Shown piece after piece: positions 37,825 through 47,900 of a stretch of DNA of 64,000 nucleotides. A program made the position numbers and the translations under genes. The stretch covers positions 62,001 through 126,000 of the forward strand of contig CAYXIJ010000001.1 in assembly GCA_964465375.1 (NCBI GenBank), in the 5' to 3' direction. Under the pieces are notes generated by a model. The model made no database searches, was not told where the DNA came from, and saw only the letters and a program-made list of their open reading frames with translations. Every line of letters starts with the position of its first letter. The stretch's first letter is position 1. The stretch comes from CAJWKT01 sp964465375 (lineage in GTDB: Bacteria; Pseudomonadota; Gammaproteobacteria; Steroidobacterales; Rariloculaceae).

Positions 37825-39576
37825 TCATTGTTCCGAGAATTGCATCCGATAAAGGGCCTTATAGTACCCGTCATAGGCCATCAACTCAGTGTGATTCCCC
37901 GTCTCAACTATTTTTCCGTCCCTAAGAACCATAATGCAATCGGCTGTTTCCACGGTGGACAGGCGATGGGCGATAACTAACGTTGTGCGCCCCTTCATGA
38001 GTTTCCCAAGAGCATACTGAATCCGACGCTCGGATTCAGTGTCAAGTGACGAAGTAGCTTCATCTAGGATTAGTACCGGCGCATCTTTTAATAAGGCGCG
38101 TGCAATGGCTATGCGTTGCCGCTGACCGCCTGACAATAGCAGACCCCGGTCACCAACCTGAGTTTCCAGGCCGTCTGGTAATTCATTAGTAAACTCCGTT
38201 ACGTAAGCTGCCTCTGCAGCTTCTTCTAGCTGCTCTCGAGAAGAGCTCGCAAGGGACCCATAAGCAATATTGTTAGCGATACTATCGTTAAACAGTATAA
38301 CGTCTTGACTCACCAAACTAATCTGGCGACGCAAATCTCGTAGCTGATACTGGCGTATATCCTCCCCGTCCAACAAAATGCTCCCAGCCTCAACGTCATA
38401 GAAGCGCGGCAATAGGCTTACGAGAGTCGATTTACCACTCCCTGAGCGGCCTACAATAGCCAGACTCCGGCCAGAAGATATCGAAAAAGAAAGATCTTTT
38501 AATACCCGGCCTTTGGAGTAATCATAGGTAAAAGAAACTTTCCGAAACTCCAAAACACCTCGGGCCCGAACAAGAGACTCTTTGCCAGTATCATTTTCAA
38601 TAGGCTCATCTAAAGTCTCAAATAAACTATGCCCCGCAGCAATCCCACGCTGAAGCACAACATTGATATTAATCAACCGCTTTAGTGGAGCTAGCAACAT
38701 CCCCATGGCAGTGAGAAATGCCATGAATAGTGCTGCATTTAATGACTGTAGCATTTCTTCCGAAAAAGCAATCCAAATGATTGCTGCGACACCTAACGCA
38801 AGAACGTATTGGGTGAGCGAATCCCCAACAGCACGTGTCGCGATTAACTTGAGATTTAGGCCAAAGTTACGCTTATTCACTTCATCAAATTGACGCTGCT
38901 CATATAACTGGCCTTCAAATATTTTTACAATGTGTTGGCCTCGCAAAGCCTCTTCCGTCACGCGCGTCGCATCGCCCATAGATGCTTGAATACGAATACT
39001 ATATCGCCTGAATGCCCTGCTCATCAGAAGAACCAGAAATGCAACAACGGGGGCTACAATAAATACTAGCAGAGATAGCGATGGGCTCAGGTACACCATA
39101 ACGCCTATTAATACAAGAATAGTAATACTGTCTCTAAAAACCGTGACAATTACGCTCGATAAGGCCTCGGCGAGTTGCTCCGTGTTATAGGTCAATTTAG
39201 AGATTAATTCGCCTGACGAAATACGATCAAAAAACTGTGCCGGAAGTTCTGTGTAGTGTCTAAATATTTCTGAGCGCACCTCCCGCACTACCGAGCGGCC
39301 TACCCAGCTAAGACCAAATACAGCAACAAAATCTGTTGTGCCACGCACAAGAAAGGCACCTGCCAGCATTAACGGCACAATAACTCTTGAGCCACTCCTC
39401 CCTGATTCCTCGAGCGTTCCAATGACCTCTCTCATAATTAAGGGAACGCATGCGTTTGCCGCAGAATAAATCAACATGGAAACTACTGCTGCTGCTATAA
39501 CTGGTACGTAAGGACTAACATAGCGCAAAAGTCTTCTGTAAATTGCAATGAGCTGAGAATCTAACCAAAAAGACAT
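37825..39576 (-). CDS. msbA: lipid A export ABC transporter MsbA
   Basis: A 583-residue half-transporter that flips lipid A-core across the inner membrane. Six transmembrane segments occupy about residues 15-300, and the nucleotide-binding domain has VGRSGSGKSTLVSLLPRFYD (Walker A), LSGGQRQRIAIARALL (signature) and PVLILDEATSSLD (Walker B). It follows exbD by 5 bases and precedes kdsB, so envelope-assembly genes are grouped. Confidence 0.95.
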   Translation of the reverse strand: MSFWLDSQLIAIYRRLLRYVSPYVPVIAAAVVSMLIYSAANACVPLIMREVIGTLEESGRSGSRVIVPLMLAGAFLVRGTTDFVAVFGLSWVGRSVVREVRSEIFRHYTELPAQFFDRISSGELISKLTYNTEQLAEALSSVIVTVFRDSITILVLIGVMVYLSPSLSLLVFIVAPVVAFLVLLMSRAFRRYSIRIQASMGDATRVTEEALRGQHIVKIFEGQLYEQRQFDEVNKRNFGLNLKLIATRAVGDSLTQYVLALGVAAIIWIAFSEEMLQSLNAALFMAFLTAMGMLLAPLKRLININVVLQRGIAAGHSLFETLDEPIENDTGKESLVRARGVLEFRKVSFTYDYSKGRVLKDLSFSISSGRSLAIVGRSGSGKSTLVSLLPRFYDVEAGSILLDGEDIRQYQLRDLRRQISLVSQDVILFNDSIANNIAYGSLASSSREQLEEAAEAAYVTEFTNELPDGLETQVGDRGLLLSGGQRQRIAIARALLKDAPVLILDEATSSLDTESERRIQYALGKLMKGRTTLVIAHRLSTVETADCIMVLRDGKIVETGNHTELMAYDGYYKALYRMQFSEQ

Positions 39577-39581
39577 AAAAC

Positions 39582-40004
39582 TTAAGGCCCCGGAACAATT
39601 ATCGTACTGATGTTAATTTCTGTAAATCCCAACTGCCCCACCACATCCATTGCGGTAACCACAGATTGATGTTTTGTATCAGCATCCGCTTTGATGGACA
39701 CTGGCCCTTCAGTTACTTTGATATCCAACCTATCAATTGCTGCGCGTAAAGTATCTTTTTGGTTATTTAGAAGTAGATCTCCATTGATTAAATAGTCACC
39801 TTCACTAGTAACAATTATTTCAAGAGTATTAGCCAAAATATCTGATTCCACAGCATTATCAACCTGAGGAAGACGCAAGAGAATTTCAGTCTCCCGGACA
39901 AAATTGGTCGATACCATAAAAAATACCAAAAGTAACAACACAACATCGATCAGAGATGTCAGATTGACTTCAGGATCTTCTTTTAGACGGTTCTGAAAAT
40001 TCAC
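39582..40004 (-). CDS. exbD: ExbD/TolR-family biopolymer transport protein
   Basis: A 140-residue protein with a short cytoplasmic N-terminus, one transmembrane segment (LIDVVLLLLVFFMVSTNF, with the pore Asp of PEVNLTSLIDVVLL) and a periplasmic domain. It couples proton flow to a TonB-like or MsbA-adjacent process; the exact partner is unknown. The GTG at 40004 starts inside exbB (34-base overlap). Confidence 0.9.
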   Translation of the reverse strand: MNFQNRLKEDPEVNLTSLIDVVLLLLVFFMVSTNFVRETEILLRLPQVDNAVESDILANTLEIIVTSEGDYLINGDLLLNNQKDTLRAAIDRLDIKVTEGPVSIKADADTKHQSVVTAMDVVGQLGFTEINISTIIVPGP

Positions 40005-40626
40005 TATCTAAGTTATCCTTACTCTGGTGGTGTGATAATGCCTCTAGAAATTTCATTACTTCTTTTTCCATCCGTATAACCAGACTATCTACGCGTCCAC
40101 GAAGATAGCGGTACCCAATCAAAGAAGGGATGGCAACACACAGGCCTGCCGCTGTTGTAACCAAAGCTTCTGAGATTCCACCCGCCAGAACCGCAGGGTC
40201 TCCAACCCCGCGGGTCGTAATGGCAGCAAATACTTTAACCATACCTATCACAGTACCCAGAAGGCCGAGTAATGGCGAGATAGCTGCAATAGTTCCCAGC
40301 AAGTTTAGGTAACGCTCAAGCTCATGAACTACGTGTCGACCCCTGTCCTCTATTGTGTCCTTGATCGTATCCCGAGCGGCGGAACGCTTTTCGAGTCCAG
40401 CCGCTAAAATCTGACCGAGTGGAGAGCCCTGATGAAGAATTTGAATATGCCCGCGGCTAAGCTGGCCCTGCCGTACCCACTGCCACGCCTGAGACGTAAG
40501 ATTCGTTGGGGCGACCCGTTTCGGCTGCAAAGTCCAAAGTCTTTCTAAAATTATGGCAGCAGCCAGAATGGAGCACGCGATTATGGGCAGCATCAACCAA
40601 CCACCCGTCTGCGCAATCTCAAGCAT
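39970..40626 (-). CDS. exbB: MotA/TolQ/ExbB-family proton channel protein
   Basis: A 218-residue inner-membrane protein with three transmembrane segments. LLGTIAAISPLLGLLGTVIGMVKVF and GGISEALVTTAAGLCVAIPSLIGYRYL are the channel-forming helices of the family. It forms a pentamer around ExbD. In related genomes this pair precedes lpxK/kdsB. No tonB is adjacent. Confidence 0.92.
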   Translation of the reverse strand: MLEIAQTGGWLMLPIIACSILAAAIILERLWTLQPKRVAPTNLTSQAWQWVRQGQLSRGHIQILHQGSPLGQILAAGLEKRSAARDTIKDTIEDRGRHVVHELERYLNLLGTIAAISPLLGLLGTVIGMVKVFAAITTRGVGDPAVLAGGISEALVTTAAGLCVAIPSLIGYRYLRGRVDSLVIRMEKEVMKFLEALSHHQSKDNLDSEFSEPSKRRS

Positions 40627-40837
40627 TAAAAATCCATAAACCGAGATAGTTAGCTAAACTATAACGTGCTACCACTGAGTACTAAAAGGGGTAAAGGGAC
40701 TAGGTTATATAAAATTGTCATAAAAAATTGATTTTAATAGGAAAAATTCAAAAAAAGTACCGGCCAATTAGGGGGCATAGGCACAATCTTTGAGTTATTG
40801 GCGTTGCTCATCACCAAATCCCAAGGTGCGAAGATAA

Positions 40838-41521
40838 CTAAGAAGTAGGCTTGAGCAAACCATCCTCGAGTTTCAAAGTTCGATCCATTCTTGCTGCTAA
40901 GGCTGAATCATGGGTTACAACTACCAAACTAGTACCCAAGTCTGAATTGAGCTCTAGCATTAGATCAAAGAGGCGAACGCCTGTTGGTCGATCCAAGTTG
41001 CCAGTAGGCTCATCTGCTAATACGATGGATGGGCCTGTAATTAAGGCTCTTGCTACAGCCACGCGTTGTCGCTCTCCACCCGAAAGCTTTGATGGGCGAT
41101 GATGCAACCGCTCCAAAAGTCCAATCCGCACTAAAAGTTTCTCAGCTTTTCCCATCGCTTCTGTCGGTCCCACGCCGCGTATCAACAAAGGCATCGCTAC
41201 ATTTTCTAACGCAGAAAACTCAGGTAACAAGTAATGAAACTGATAAACAAAACCCAGCTTTTGGTTTCTTAACTTCCCTCGTTCGCTGTCACTCAATGCA
41301 CCTATAGACTGGCTACAAACCATTACTTCTCCAGCAGTAGGCTGATCAAGCCCACCAAGCAACTGTAAAAGTGTTGTCTTGCCTGAACCCGACGCGCCAA
41401 TGATCGCAAGTCTGTCCTTTTTTGTAACAGTCAATTCAACGCCACGTAAAACTTCCAGTGTCCTGCCTCCCTCCTGGAAGACCTTTGTTAAGCCACGCGC
41501 TTCGAGTACAGACTTAGTCAT
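40838..41521 (-). CDS. lolD: lipoprotein-releasing ABC ATPase LolD
   Basis: A 227-residue ATPase that powers release of lipoproteins from the inner membrane to LolA. It has GASGSGKTTLLQLLGGLD (Walker A), the LNQKLGFVYQFHYLLPEFSALENV region, LSGGERQRVAVARAL and VLADEPTGNLD. It overlaps the upstream LolC/E gene by 8 bases and is the last gene of the three. About 210 bases without a gene separate it from exbB. Confidence 0.97.
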   Translation of the reverse strand: MTKSVLEARGLTKVFQEGGRTLEVLRGVELTVTKKDRLAIIGASGSGKTTLLQLLGGLDQPTAGEVMVCSQSIGALSDSERGKLRNQKLGFVYQFHYLLPEFSALENVAMPLLIRGVGPTEAMGKAEKLLVRIGLLERLHHRPSKLSGGERQRVAVARALITGPSIVLADEPTGNLDRPTGVRLFDLMLELNSDLGTSLVVVTHDSALAARMDRTLKLEDGLLKPTS

Positions 41522-42761
41522 AACGTAATACTTCGCTAGGTTGTTGTCGTGCCGCAGTAATTGCAGGATATATAGTCGCTAAAATAGCAAGAATAAATGC
41601 GATCAGACAAATCCCGAATACCTCTTTTATTCGAATTTGAGTAGGCAAATCACCGATGAGGTAAACCTCAGCGGACAATAAATCAATACCAAACCAACCT
41701 TCCATTACACTAACCAGTACCTCAACCTGACCAGCAACAAAAAGACCAAGAACTAAACCCAACCCGGCGCCCACCAATCCGATGAACGCGCCTTGGCTTG
41801 CAAATATCATCATAATACTCAAAGATCTTGCACCCATGCTTCGCAGAATTGCTACATCGCCGCGCTTATCCCTAACCACCATCACCAGTGTTGAAACAAT
41901 ATTAAAAGTTGCCACTAAAATCACTAGAGATAGGAGTACAAACATAATGTTCTTAGTGAGCTGGATGGATCTAAAAAAATTGCTGTATTGCCGAGTCCAA
42001 TCAGTTACATAAACATCCCCCCCAGTCTCTACCGCAAATTCCCGAACAATTTGGCTTGCAAAATAAATGTCTTTCACTGCTAACCGCAATCCAGTTGCCC
42101 TTCCTCCGGTACGAAAAAGTTTTGTGGCATCCTCCATGCTAATAAACGCTAATCCCCTATCGTATTCGTAAATGCCCGCCTCAAAAATATCCCCCACAGT
42201 GAAAGTGCGCATTCTGGGCAGAATTCCAATCGGTGTAACTGTCGCTTGAGCTATAAGTAGCACTACAGGATCTCCAATCCCAACATTCAACGAGTCTGCC
42301 AGACTGCTGCCGATCAGAATTCGATAACTCTCACTGCGAAGCACCTCAAGATCGCCCGCACGGAGTAATCCCTCTATGCTGGACACTTGGGACTCAAGCG
42401 CTATATCTATTCCTCGAACATTAATGCCGGCAATTGACTCACCTGCTACTAACATCCCCTGCCCCTCCACAAACGGGGCAGCTGCAGATATATCATTTCG
42501 GGCAATAGCTTGCTCTCTTAAATCTTCCCAATCTTTCAGAGGCTCATCGATCCCAAAAACCGACGCATGTGAAACCACCCCAAGAATTCTCCGCTGCAAT
42601 TCGCTCTCGAAACCATTCATTACCGACAAAACTACTATCAATACTGCAACAGCTAAACCGACCCCAGCTATTGAAGCCACAGAAATAAGAGAAATAAAAC
42701 CGTTTCGATTACTTGAACGCAAGTAACGAGCTGCCAGTGCAATTTCGTATGGTTGTTTCAT
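41514..42761 (-). CDS. LolC/LolE-family lipoprotein-releasing permease
   Basis: A 415-residue FtsX-like permease: one N-terminal transmembrane helix, a large periplasmic domain (about 45-260), and three C-terminal helices. Motifs are AARYLRSSNRNGFISLIS, VLSVMNGFESELQRRILGV and DVAILRSMGARS. With its paralogue upstream it forms the LolCDE core. I cannot confidently decide which is LolC and which LolE; one should carry the LolA-binding hook. Confidence 0.9.
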   Translation of the reverse strand: MKQPYEIALAARYLRSSNRNGFISLISVASIAGVGLAVAVLIVVLSVMNGFESELQRRILGVVSHASVFGIDEPLKDWEDLREQAIARNDISAAAPFVEGQGMLVAGESIAGINVRGIDIALESQVSSIEGLLRAGDLEVLRSESYRILIGSSLADSLNVGIGDPVVLLIAQATVTPIGILPRMRTFTVGDIFEAGIYEYDRGLAFISMEDATKLFRTGGRATGLRLAVKDIYFASQIVREFAVETGGDVYVTDWTRQYSNFFRSIQLTKNIMFVLLSLVILVATFNIVSTLVMVVRDKRGDVAILRSMGARSLSIMMIFASQGAFIGLVGAGLGLVLGLFVAGQVEVLVSVMEGWFGIDLLSAEVYLIGDLPTQIRIKEVFGICLIAFILAILATIYPAITAARQQPSEVLRYD

Positions 42762-42764
42762 GTT

Positions 42765-44006
42765 TCACTCATAACGTAACGCCTCAGCAGGTTCCACTTG
42801 GGCCGCACGACGTGCAGGGTAAATAGTGGCTAACAGTGCTATAAAAAGTGCTGCCAACGGAATTAAAACAACATCTCTCAAATGTATCTCAGAGGGAATA
42901 TCACTAACGTAATAGACGTCGCTCGGCATAATCTTGAAGTTAAGTGTTTGCTCAAACCAAGGAACGATAATTTCCACATTAAGCGCCAACATAACACCCA
43001 ATATCAGTCCAACAGTAGTGCCGATCACCGCAATCAAGGAACCCTGGACCAAAAAAATTCTCCCAACCTGTTTCGGCTCAAGTCCATAGGTGCGTAAAAT
43101 CGCAATATCCTTCTCTTTTTCCGTGACTACCATCATCAATGAAGCGACAATATTAAATGCCGCAACTGCAACGATAAGCATTAATATCAATGTCATCATT
43201 ATCTTTTCTGTTCGGATAGCACGGAAATAATTAGTATTCTCAAGAGTCCAATCAGAATAAATAACCCCCTCATTGGCAACTATTTCCCTGAACCCCTCGA
43301 GTCGTGCCACAGTAAGTGGATCTCGAACCCGTATCGCTAGACCTTCCGCCTGGTTCGATAACCCCTTAAGTTGACTAACCTCAGCAAGATGAGCGAAAGC
43401 AAGATTCGCGTCGTGATCTTGGATACCTGCTTCAAATATGCCACCTACGATAAAACGGTAAAGCTTGGGCCTGAGACGTCCCTCCTCTATTTGCGGCACC
43501 AGTAAATTAACTTGGTCCCCAAACCTAACACCCAAATTGAGCGCTAAAATGCGGCCGAGAATAATCTGGTAGGAGTCTGGCTCAAGATTTCTAAGGGTTC
43601 CTATCTGCATAAAACGATCAGGATTAGAAGCAATTAACTCCTCATCTGGCAAAACCCCACGAACAACAACTGGACTCAGATTGGCTTCAGACCCGAGCAT
43701 CCCCTCCAGTTGAGTGAAAGGGGTAGCGCTGACTACCTCGGCACCGACCAATACTTCTGCCTGAAGTTCATCCCAGCTAGATAATCCATCTTTATTATTG
43801 ACCAGACTGGCATGGGCAGTCATGCTGAGCAAACGGCTCCTAAGTTCTGCCTCAAATCCATTCATTACCGAAAGGATAATGATTAATGCCGCTACTCCTA
43901 ATGCAATCCCCGCCAAAGATGCCAGACTAATAAAGGAAATAAAGCCACGACGCTTGTGCGTCCGCAGGTAACGCAGGCCAATAAGCCAAGGTAATGAATG
44001 AGGCAT
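42765..44006 (-). CDS. LolC/LolE-family lipoprotein-releasing permease (paralogue)
   Basis: A 413-residue permease of the same architecture: IGLRYLRTHKRRGFISFISLAS, VMNGFEAELRSRLLSM, DIAILRTYGLEPKQVGRIFLVQG and a final TIYPARRAAQVEPAEALRYE. It precedes the other paralogue by 3 bases. Having two distinct, adjacent copies before lolD shows the heteromeric LolCDE type rather than the single-protein LolF type. Confidence 0.9.
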   Translation of the reverse strand: MPHSLPWLIGLRYLRTHKRRGFISFISLASLAGIALGVAALIIILSVMNGFEAELRSRLLSMTAHASLVNNKDGLSSWDELQAEVLVGAEVVSATPFTQLEGMLGSEANLSPVVVRGVLPDEELIASNPDRFMQIGTLRNLEPDSYQIILGRILALNLGVRFGDQVNLLVPQIEEGRLRPKLYRFIVGGIFEAGIQDHDANLAFAHLAEVSQLKGLSNQAEGLAIRVRDPLTVARLEGFREIVANEGVIYSDWTLENTNYFRAIRTEKIMMTLILMLIVAVAAFNIVASLMMVVTEKEKDIAILRTYGLEPKQVGRIFLVQGSLIAVIGTTVGLILGVMLALNVEIIVPWFEQTLNFKIMPSDVYYVSDIPSEIHLRDVVLIPLAALFIALLATIYPARRAAQVEPAEALRYE

Positions 44007-44034
44007 AGAAATAGATTAAAGCATATCCGCCTAG

Positions 44035-44754
44035 CTAGTCGTTACCCAAAGAGACCTGGATTTCGGTACTCAGTCTAATACTGTGTGGTGACATATCGGC
44101 CCGATAGGCGAAAATCTCAACACCGGCCATAAACGCCATCCTGAGAGCATGGCAATAAGCTGGATCAATTTCATCAGCTGGACGCACCTCATCTACATCT
44201 GCACGCTGAACACAATAAACCAATGCCGCTCTATAGCCTTGCTCTACTAAAACAGCTAATTCTTCCAGATGGCGCGCGGCCCGAATGCTAACGGCATCTG
44301 GGAAAAATGCCCAGCCTCCCTCAGCTGCCGCTGTGACATTTTTTACCTCTAAGTAACAATCTGGGGCTGTTGGGTGTTCTTGCAAGAGAAAATCAAGCCT
44401 TGTCCCCTTGTCAATCAGACTCACCTCACGCTTAAAACTCTCATATCCATCTAGAGAGCCAATCAATTTTTGATCCAAAGCTTCCGCTACCAGATGGTTA
44501 CTGCGATGAGTATTGATGCCTACTATAACGCCAGAACTAACCTCTACCATCTCCCAACTCAGAGGATATTTGCGGGTGGAATTTTCCACTTGCATTAACC
44601 ACACGCGTGAACCTGGCTCTTGGCAACCAAACATGGAACCGGTGTTCGGGCAATGCACGGTAGTTTGCTCCCCGCCTTTAAGCACCACATCAGCCAAAAA
44701 ACGCTTATATCGGCGAACCAGTTTGGCCTCGACAAGAGGGGGCTCGAATTCCAT
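44035..44754 (-). CDS. sfsA: SfsA family DNA-binding/nuclease-like protein
   Basis: A 239-residue SfsA protein: LVEAKLVRRYKRFLADV, HCPNTGSMFG, GVIVGINTHRSNHLV, and DCYLEVKNVTAAAEGGWAFFPDAVSIRA with the restriction-enzyme-like catalytic core. E. coli SfsA was named for maltose-gene stimulation, but the family has a nuclease-like fold. Divergent from mfd, about 180 bases apart. Confidence 0.95.
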   Translation of the reverse strand: MEFEPPLVEAKLVRRYKRFLADVVLKGGEQTTVHCPNTGSMFGCQEPGSRVWLMQVENSTRKYPLSWEMVEVSSGVIVGINTHRSNHLVAEALDQKLIGSLDGYESFKREVSLIDKGTRLDFLLQEHPTAPDCYLEVKNVTAAAEGGWAFFPDAVSIRAARHLEELAVLVEQGYRAALVYCVQRADVDEVRPADEIDPAYCHALRMAFMAGVEIFAYRADMSPHSIRLSTEIQVSLGND

Positions 44755-44932
44755 TTGGTTTAATTGGCTCTACCTAGATCCGTGATCCAGTTTTATGGTG
44801 ATCAAAAAATTTGCTTACCCTAAGGTCTTTCTCTGCCGAGTATAATCCGTTTTCTGTACTCTCAGAACATACATCCCCAGAAACATGTCTACACACTTCC
44901 CAGTCTGGCCTATGGGATAATTCGTCTCTTTT

Positions 44933-47900
44933 TTGGGTAAAAAGAAAACTAACTTGCGTAACGATCTCCTTAAGCTCCCTCTACCAGAAATAGGTCACCC
45001 CAAGGTAACCTACAAAGGACTTTATGGTTCCGCCAAAGGCTTAGCTATTACTGAAGCTATAGAAAATCACTCGGGGCCTGCGTGCATAGTCAGTGAGTCG
45101 GTCGGTGCAGCTGACAAGTTGCAGGGCGAACTCCAATTTTTCTGTCCTTCGAGATCTATCCAAAAGTTCCCTGATTACGAGACACTACCTTATGACGCGT
45201 TCTCACCGCCCCAAAAACTTCTTGCCGAGCGCCTAGAGAGCCTTTATCAATTAGCAAATGGAAAATGTGGAGTTGTAATTGCCGTAGGAGCGGCACTATT
45301 AAACCGCCTGCCACCGCGCGCCTTTCTTTTAAGTAAATCCATGATGCTAAGCGTTGGCGAGAAACTTAACTCCCAAGCCACTCGAGATACCTTAATTCAA
45401 CAGGGCTATCTGCGTGTTGAGCAAGTGAAAGACCCAGGTGAATTTGCAGTGCGTGGTTCTTTATTAGATATCTATCCCACCGGAGCCCCAAGCCCAGTTC
45501 GGGTAGATTTATGCGATGAAGAAATTGAGAGTCTAAGAATCTTTGATCCCCATACCCAGCGAACAACCGGAAATGTAAAGCGTATTCGCATGCTGCCTGC
45601 GCGTGAGTTCCCATTCGATAAGAATGCCATTCAGTATTTTCGGCAAAACTTTAGAGATTATTTTTCCGGAGAGCCAAGCCGGTCTTCCATTTACCGCGAT
45701 ATCTCAGAAGCTCATCTTCCCGCGGGCATCGAATACTACATCCCACTGTTCTTTAAGCGAACCCGCTCATTTCTCAATTATCTACCAAAAAAAACACTCA
45801 TTATCTTGACAGAGGGAGCTATGGATGAACTGGAGGCTAGCTGGAACCTAATGCAAGAACGCTACGAACGTCTGCATAAAAATCCGGAAAGGCCGATCCT
45901 AAGCCCAGAGGATGCTTTCTGGGAGCCTGGCCTAATAAAAAATCAAATCAAGAACCAACTGACAATAGATATAAACCCAAGAAATCCGCCTACTGACCAA
46001 GGATTGGTATTTCCAGTCCATAGCACTCACCCAATGGGTGGAAGTGCAAACCTGGACCAAGACCCCATCTCTCGGTGGCTCACTCATGAACCGACAGAAA
46101 AAACCCTTGTTATTGCTTCCTCGGCAGGGCGCTGTGAAGTAACGCTCGCGTTACTTCTGGAGCGCGGACTCAAGCCCACTAAAGTGCAAAATTGGGCCGA
46201 GTTCACAGATGGGGTCTCGCCGCTAGCAATTGCTGTAGGGCAACTCACAGAAGGATTGCTCCTGCCAGAATCAAATCTGCGCATTGTGACGACGCAGCAA
46301 CTGGGAATAGAAAAGCCCGAAAAACGCAGCCGGAGGCGAAGATCAGGTTGGCATGCAGGCGCCATCATTAGCGAACTCAGCGATTTACAAATAGGAGCGC
46401 CGGTTGTTCATGAAGAATATGGCATTGGTCGCTACCACGGCTTAGAGAATCTAGTAGTGGACGGCATGGTGACTGAGTTTTTACAGATAGAGTATGCAGG
46501 CGGAGATAAACTCTATGTTCCTGTTCATAGCCTGCACCTCGTATCTCGATACACTGGTACAGCGCCGGATTTGGCACCACTGCACCGATTAGGATCTGAT
46601 CAGTGGACCAAAGCGAAACGCAAAGCTGCATATCAGGCGAGAGATACAGCGGCGGAACTTCTCAATCTCTATGCGCAACGAGCCGCAAAAAAAGGTACTG
46701 CACTTCCCTTACTAGAAGATGCATACCAGCAGTTCTCTTCGCAGTTTTTGTTCGAGGAAACAGATGATCAACTCGAGGCAATACAGCACGTTTTGAGTGA
46801 CTTGCAGTCCGAGAAATCCATGGACAGAATTATTTGCGGGGACGTAGGCTTTGGTAAAACTGAGGTCGCACTACGAGCAGCATTCGCTGTGGTTCACGCA
46901 GGGTATCAGGTTGCTGTTCTAGTACCTACAACGCTACTCGCCCAACAACACTACCGAACATTCACAGATAGATTTACTAATTGGGCAGCAAACGTAGAAT
47001 TATTGTCACGATTCCGTAATAGAAAAGATACTAAAAAAGTTTTAAGCGGACTTGGTGACGGTAGTATCGATATCGTTATTGGTACACACAAACTCCTGCA
47101 GGGCAAAGCACAATTTAAGCGTCTTGGTTTGGCAATCATTGATGAAGAGCATCGTTTTGGTGTCCAACACAAAGAGCAATTGAAAAAGCTTCGCGCTGAG
47201 GTTGATATCCTAACGATGACAGCGACCCCAATCCCCCGAACCCTCAACATGAGTTTAGGCGGACTTCGGGACCTTTCCCTAATTGCAACTCCGCCGGTCG
47301 ACCGTATTTCTGTGAAAACTTTCGTCAGTGAATGGAGTGACCAAATAATTCAAGAGGCGGTGCTTCGGGAAATAAGGCGCGGAGGCCAAATATATTTTGT
47401 TCATAACCGAGTAGAAGATATTGAGCATGTCGCCGAAAAGGTGCGGAAACTGGTGCCTGAAGCCCAAATAAAGGTAGCTCATGGGCAGATGCCAGAGAAG
47501 GAACTAGAAAGAATCATGCTGGATTTCTACCATCAACGCTTCAATCTATTGCTATGCAGCACTATCATAGAAAGTGGCATAGATATACCCTCTGCGAATA
47601 CAATTATTATTAATCGGGCCGACCGCCTAGGCCTTGCTCAACTACACCAGCTCCGAGGCCGTGTGGGGCGATCCTACCATCAGGCCTACGCGTATCTATT
47701 CGCACTATCACGCCGCACCTTAACTGCCGATGCAATCAAACGGCTAGAGGCCATCGAGGCACTCGAAGCACTAGGTTCCGGATTTACGCTAGCTACTCAT
47801 GATCTTGAGATTCGCGGAGCTGGTGAGTTACTTGGTGAAGAGCAGAGCGGCCAAATACAGGCAATCGGTTTCACCCTGTACAACGAATTTTTAACGCGAG

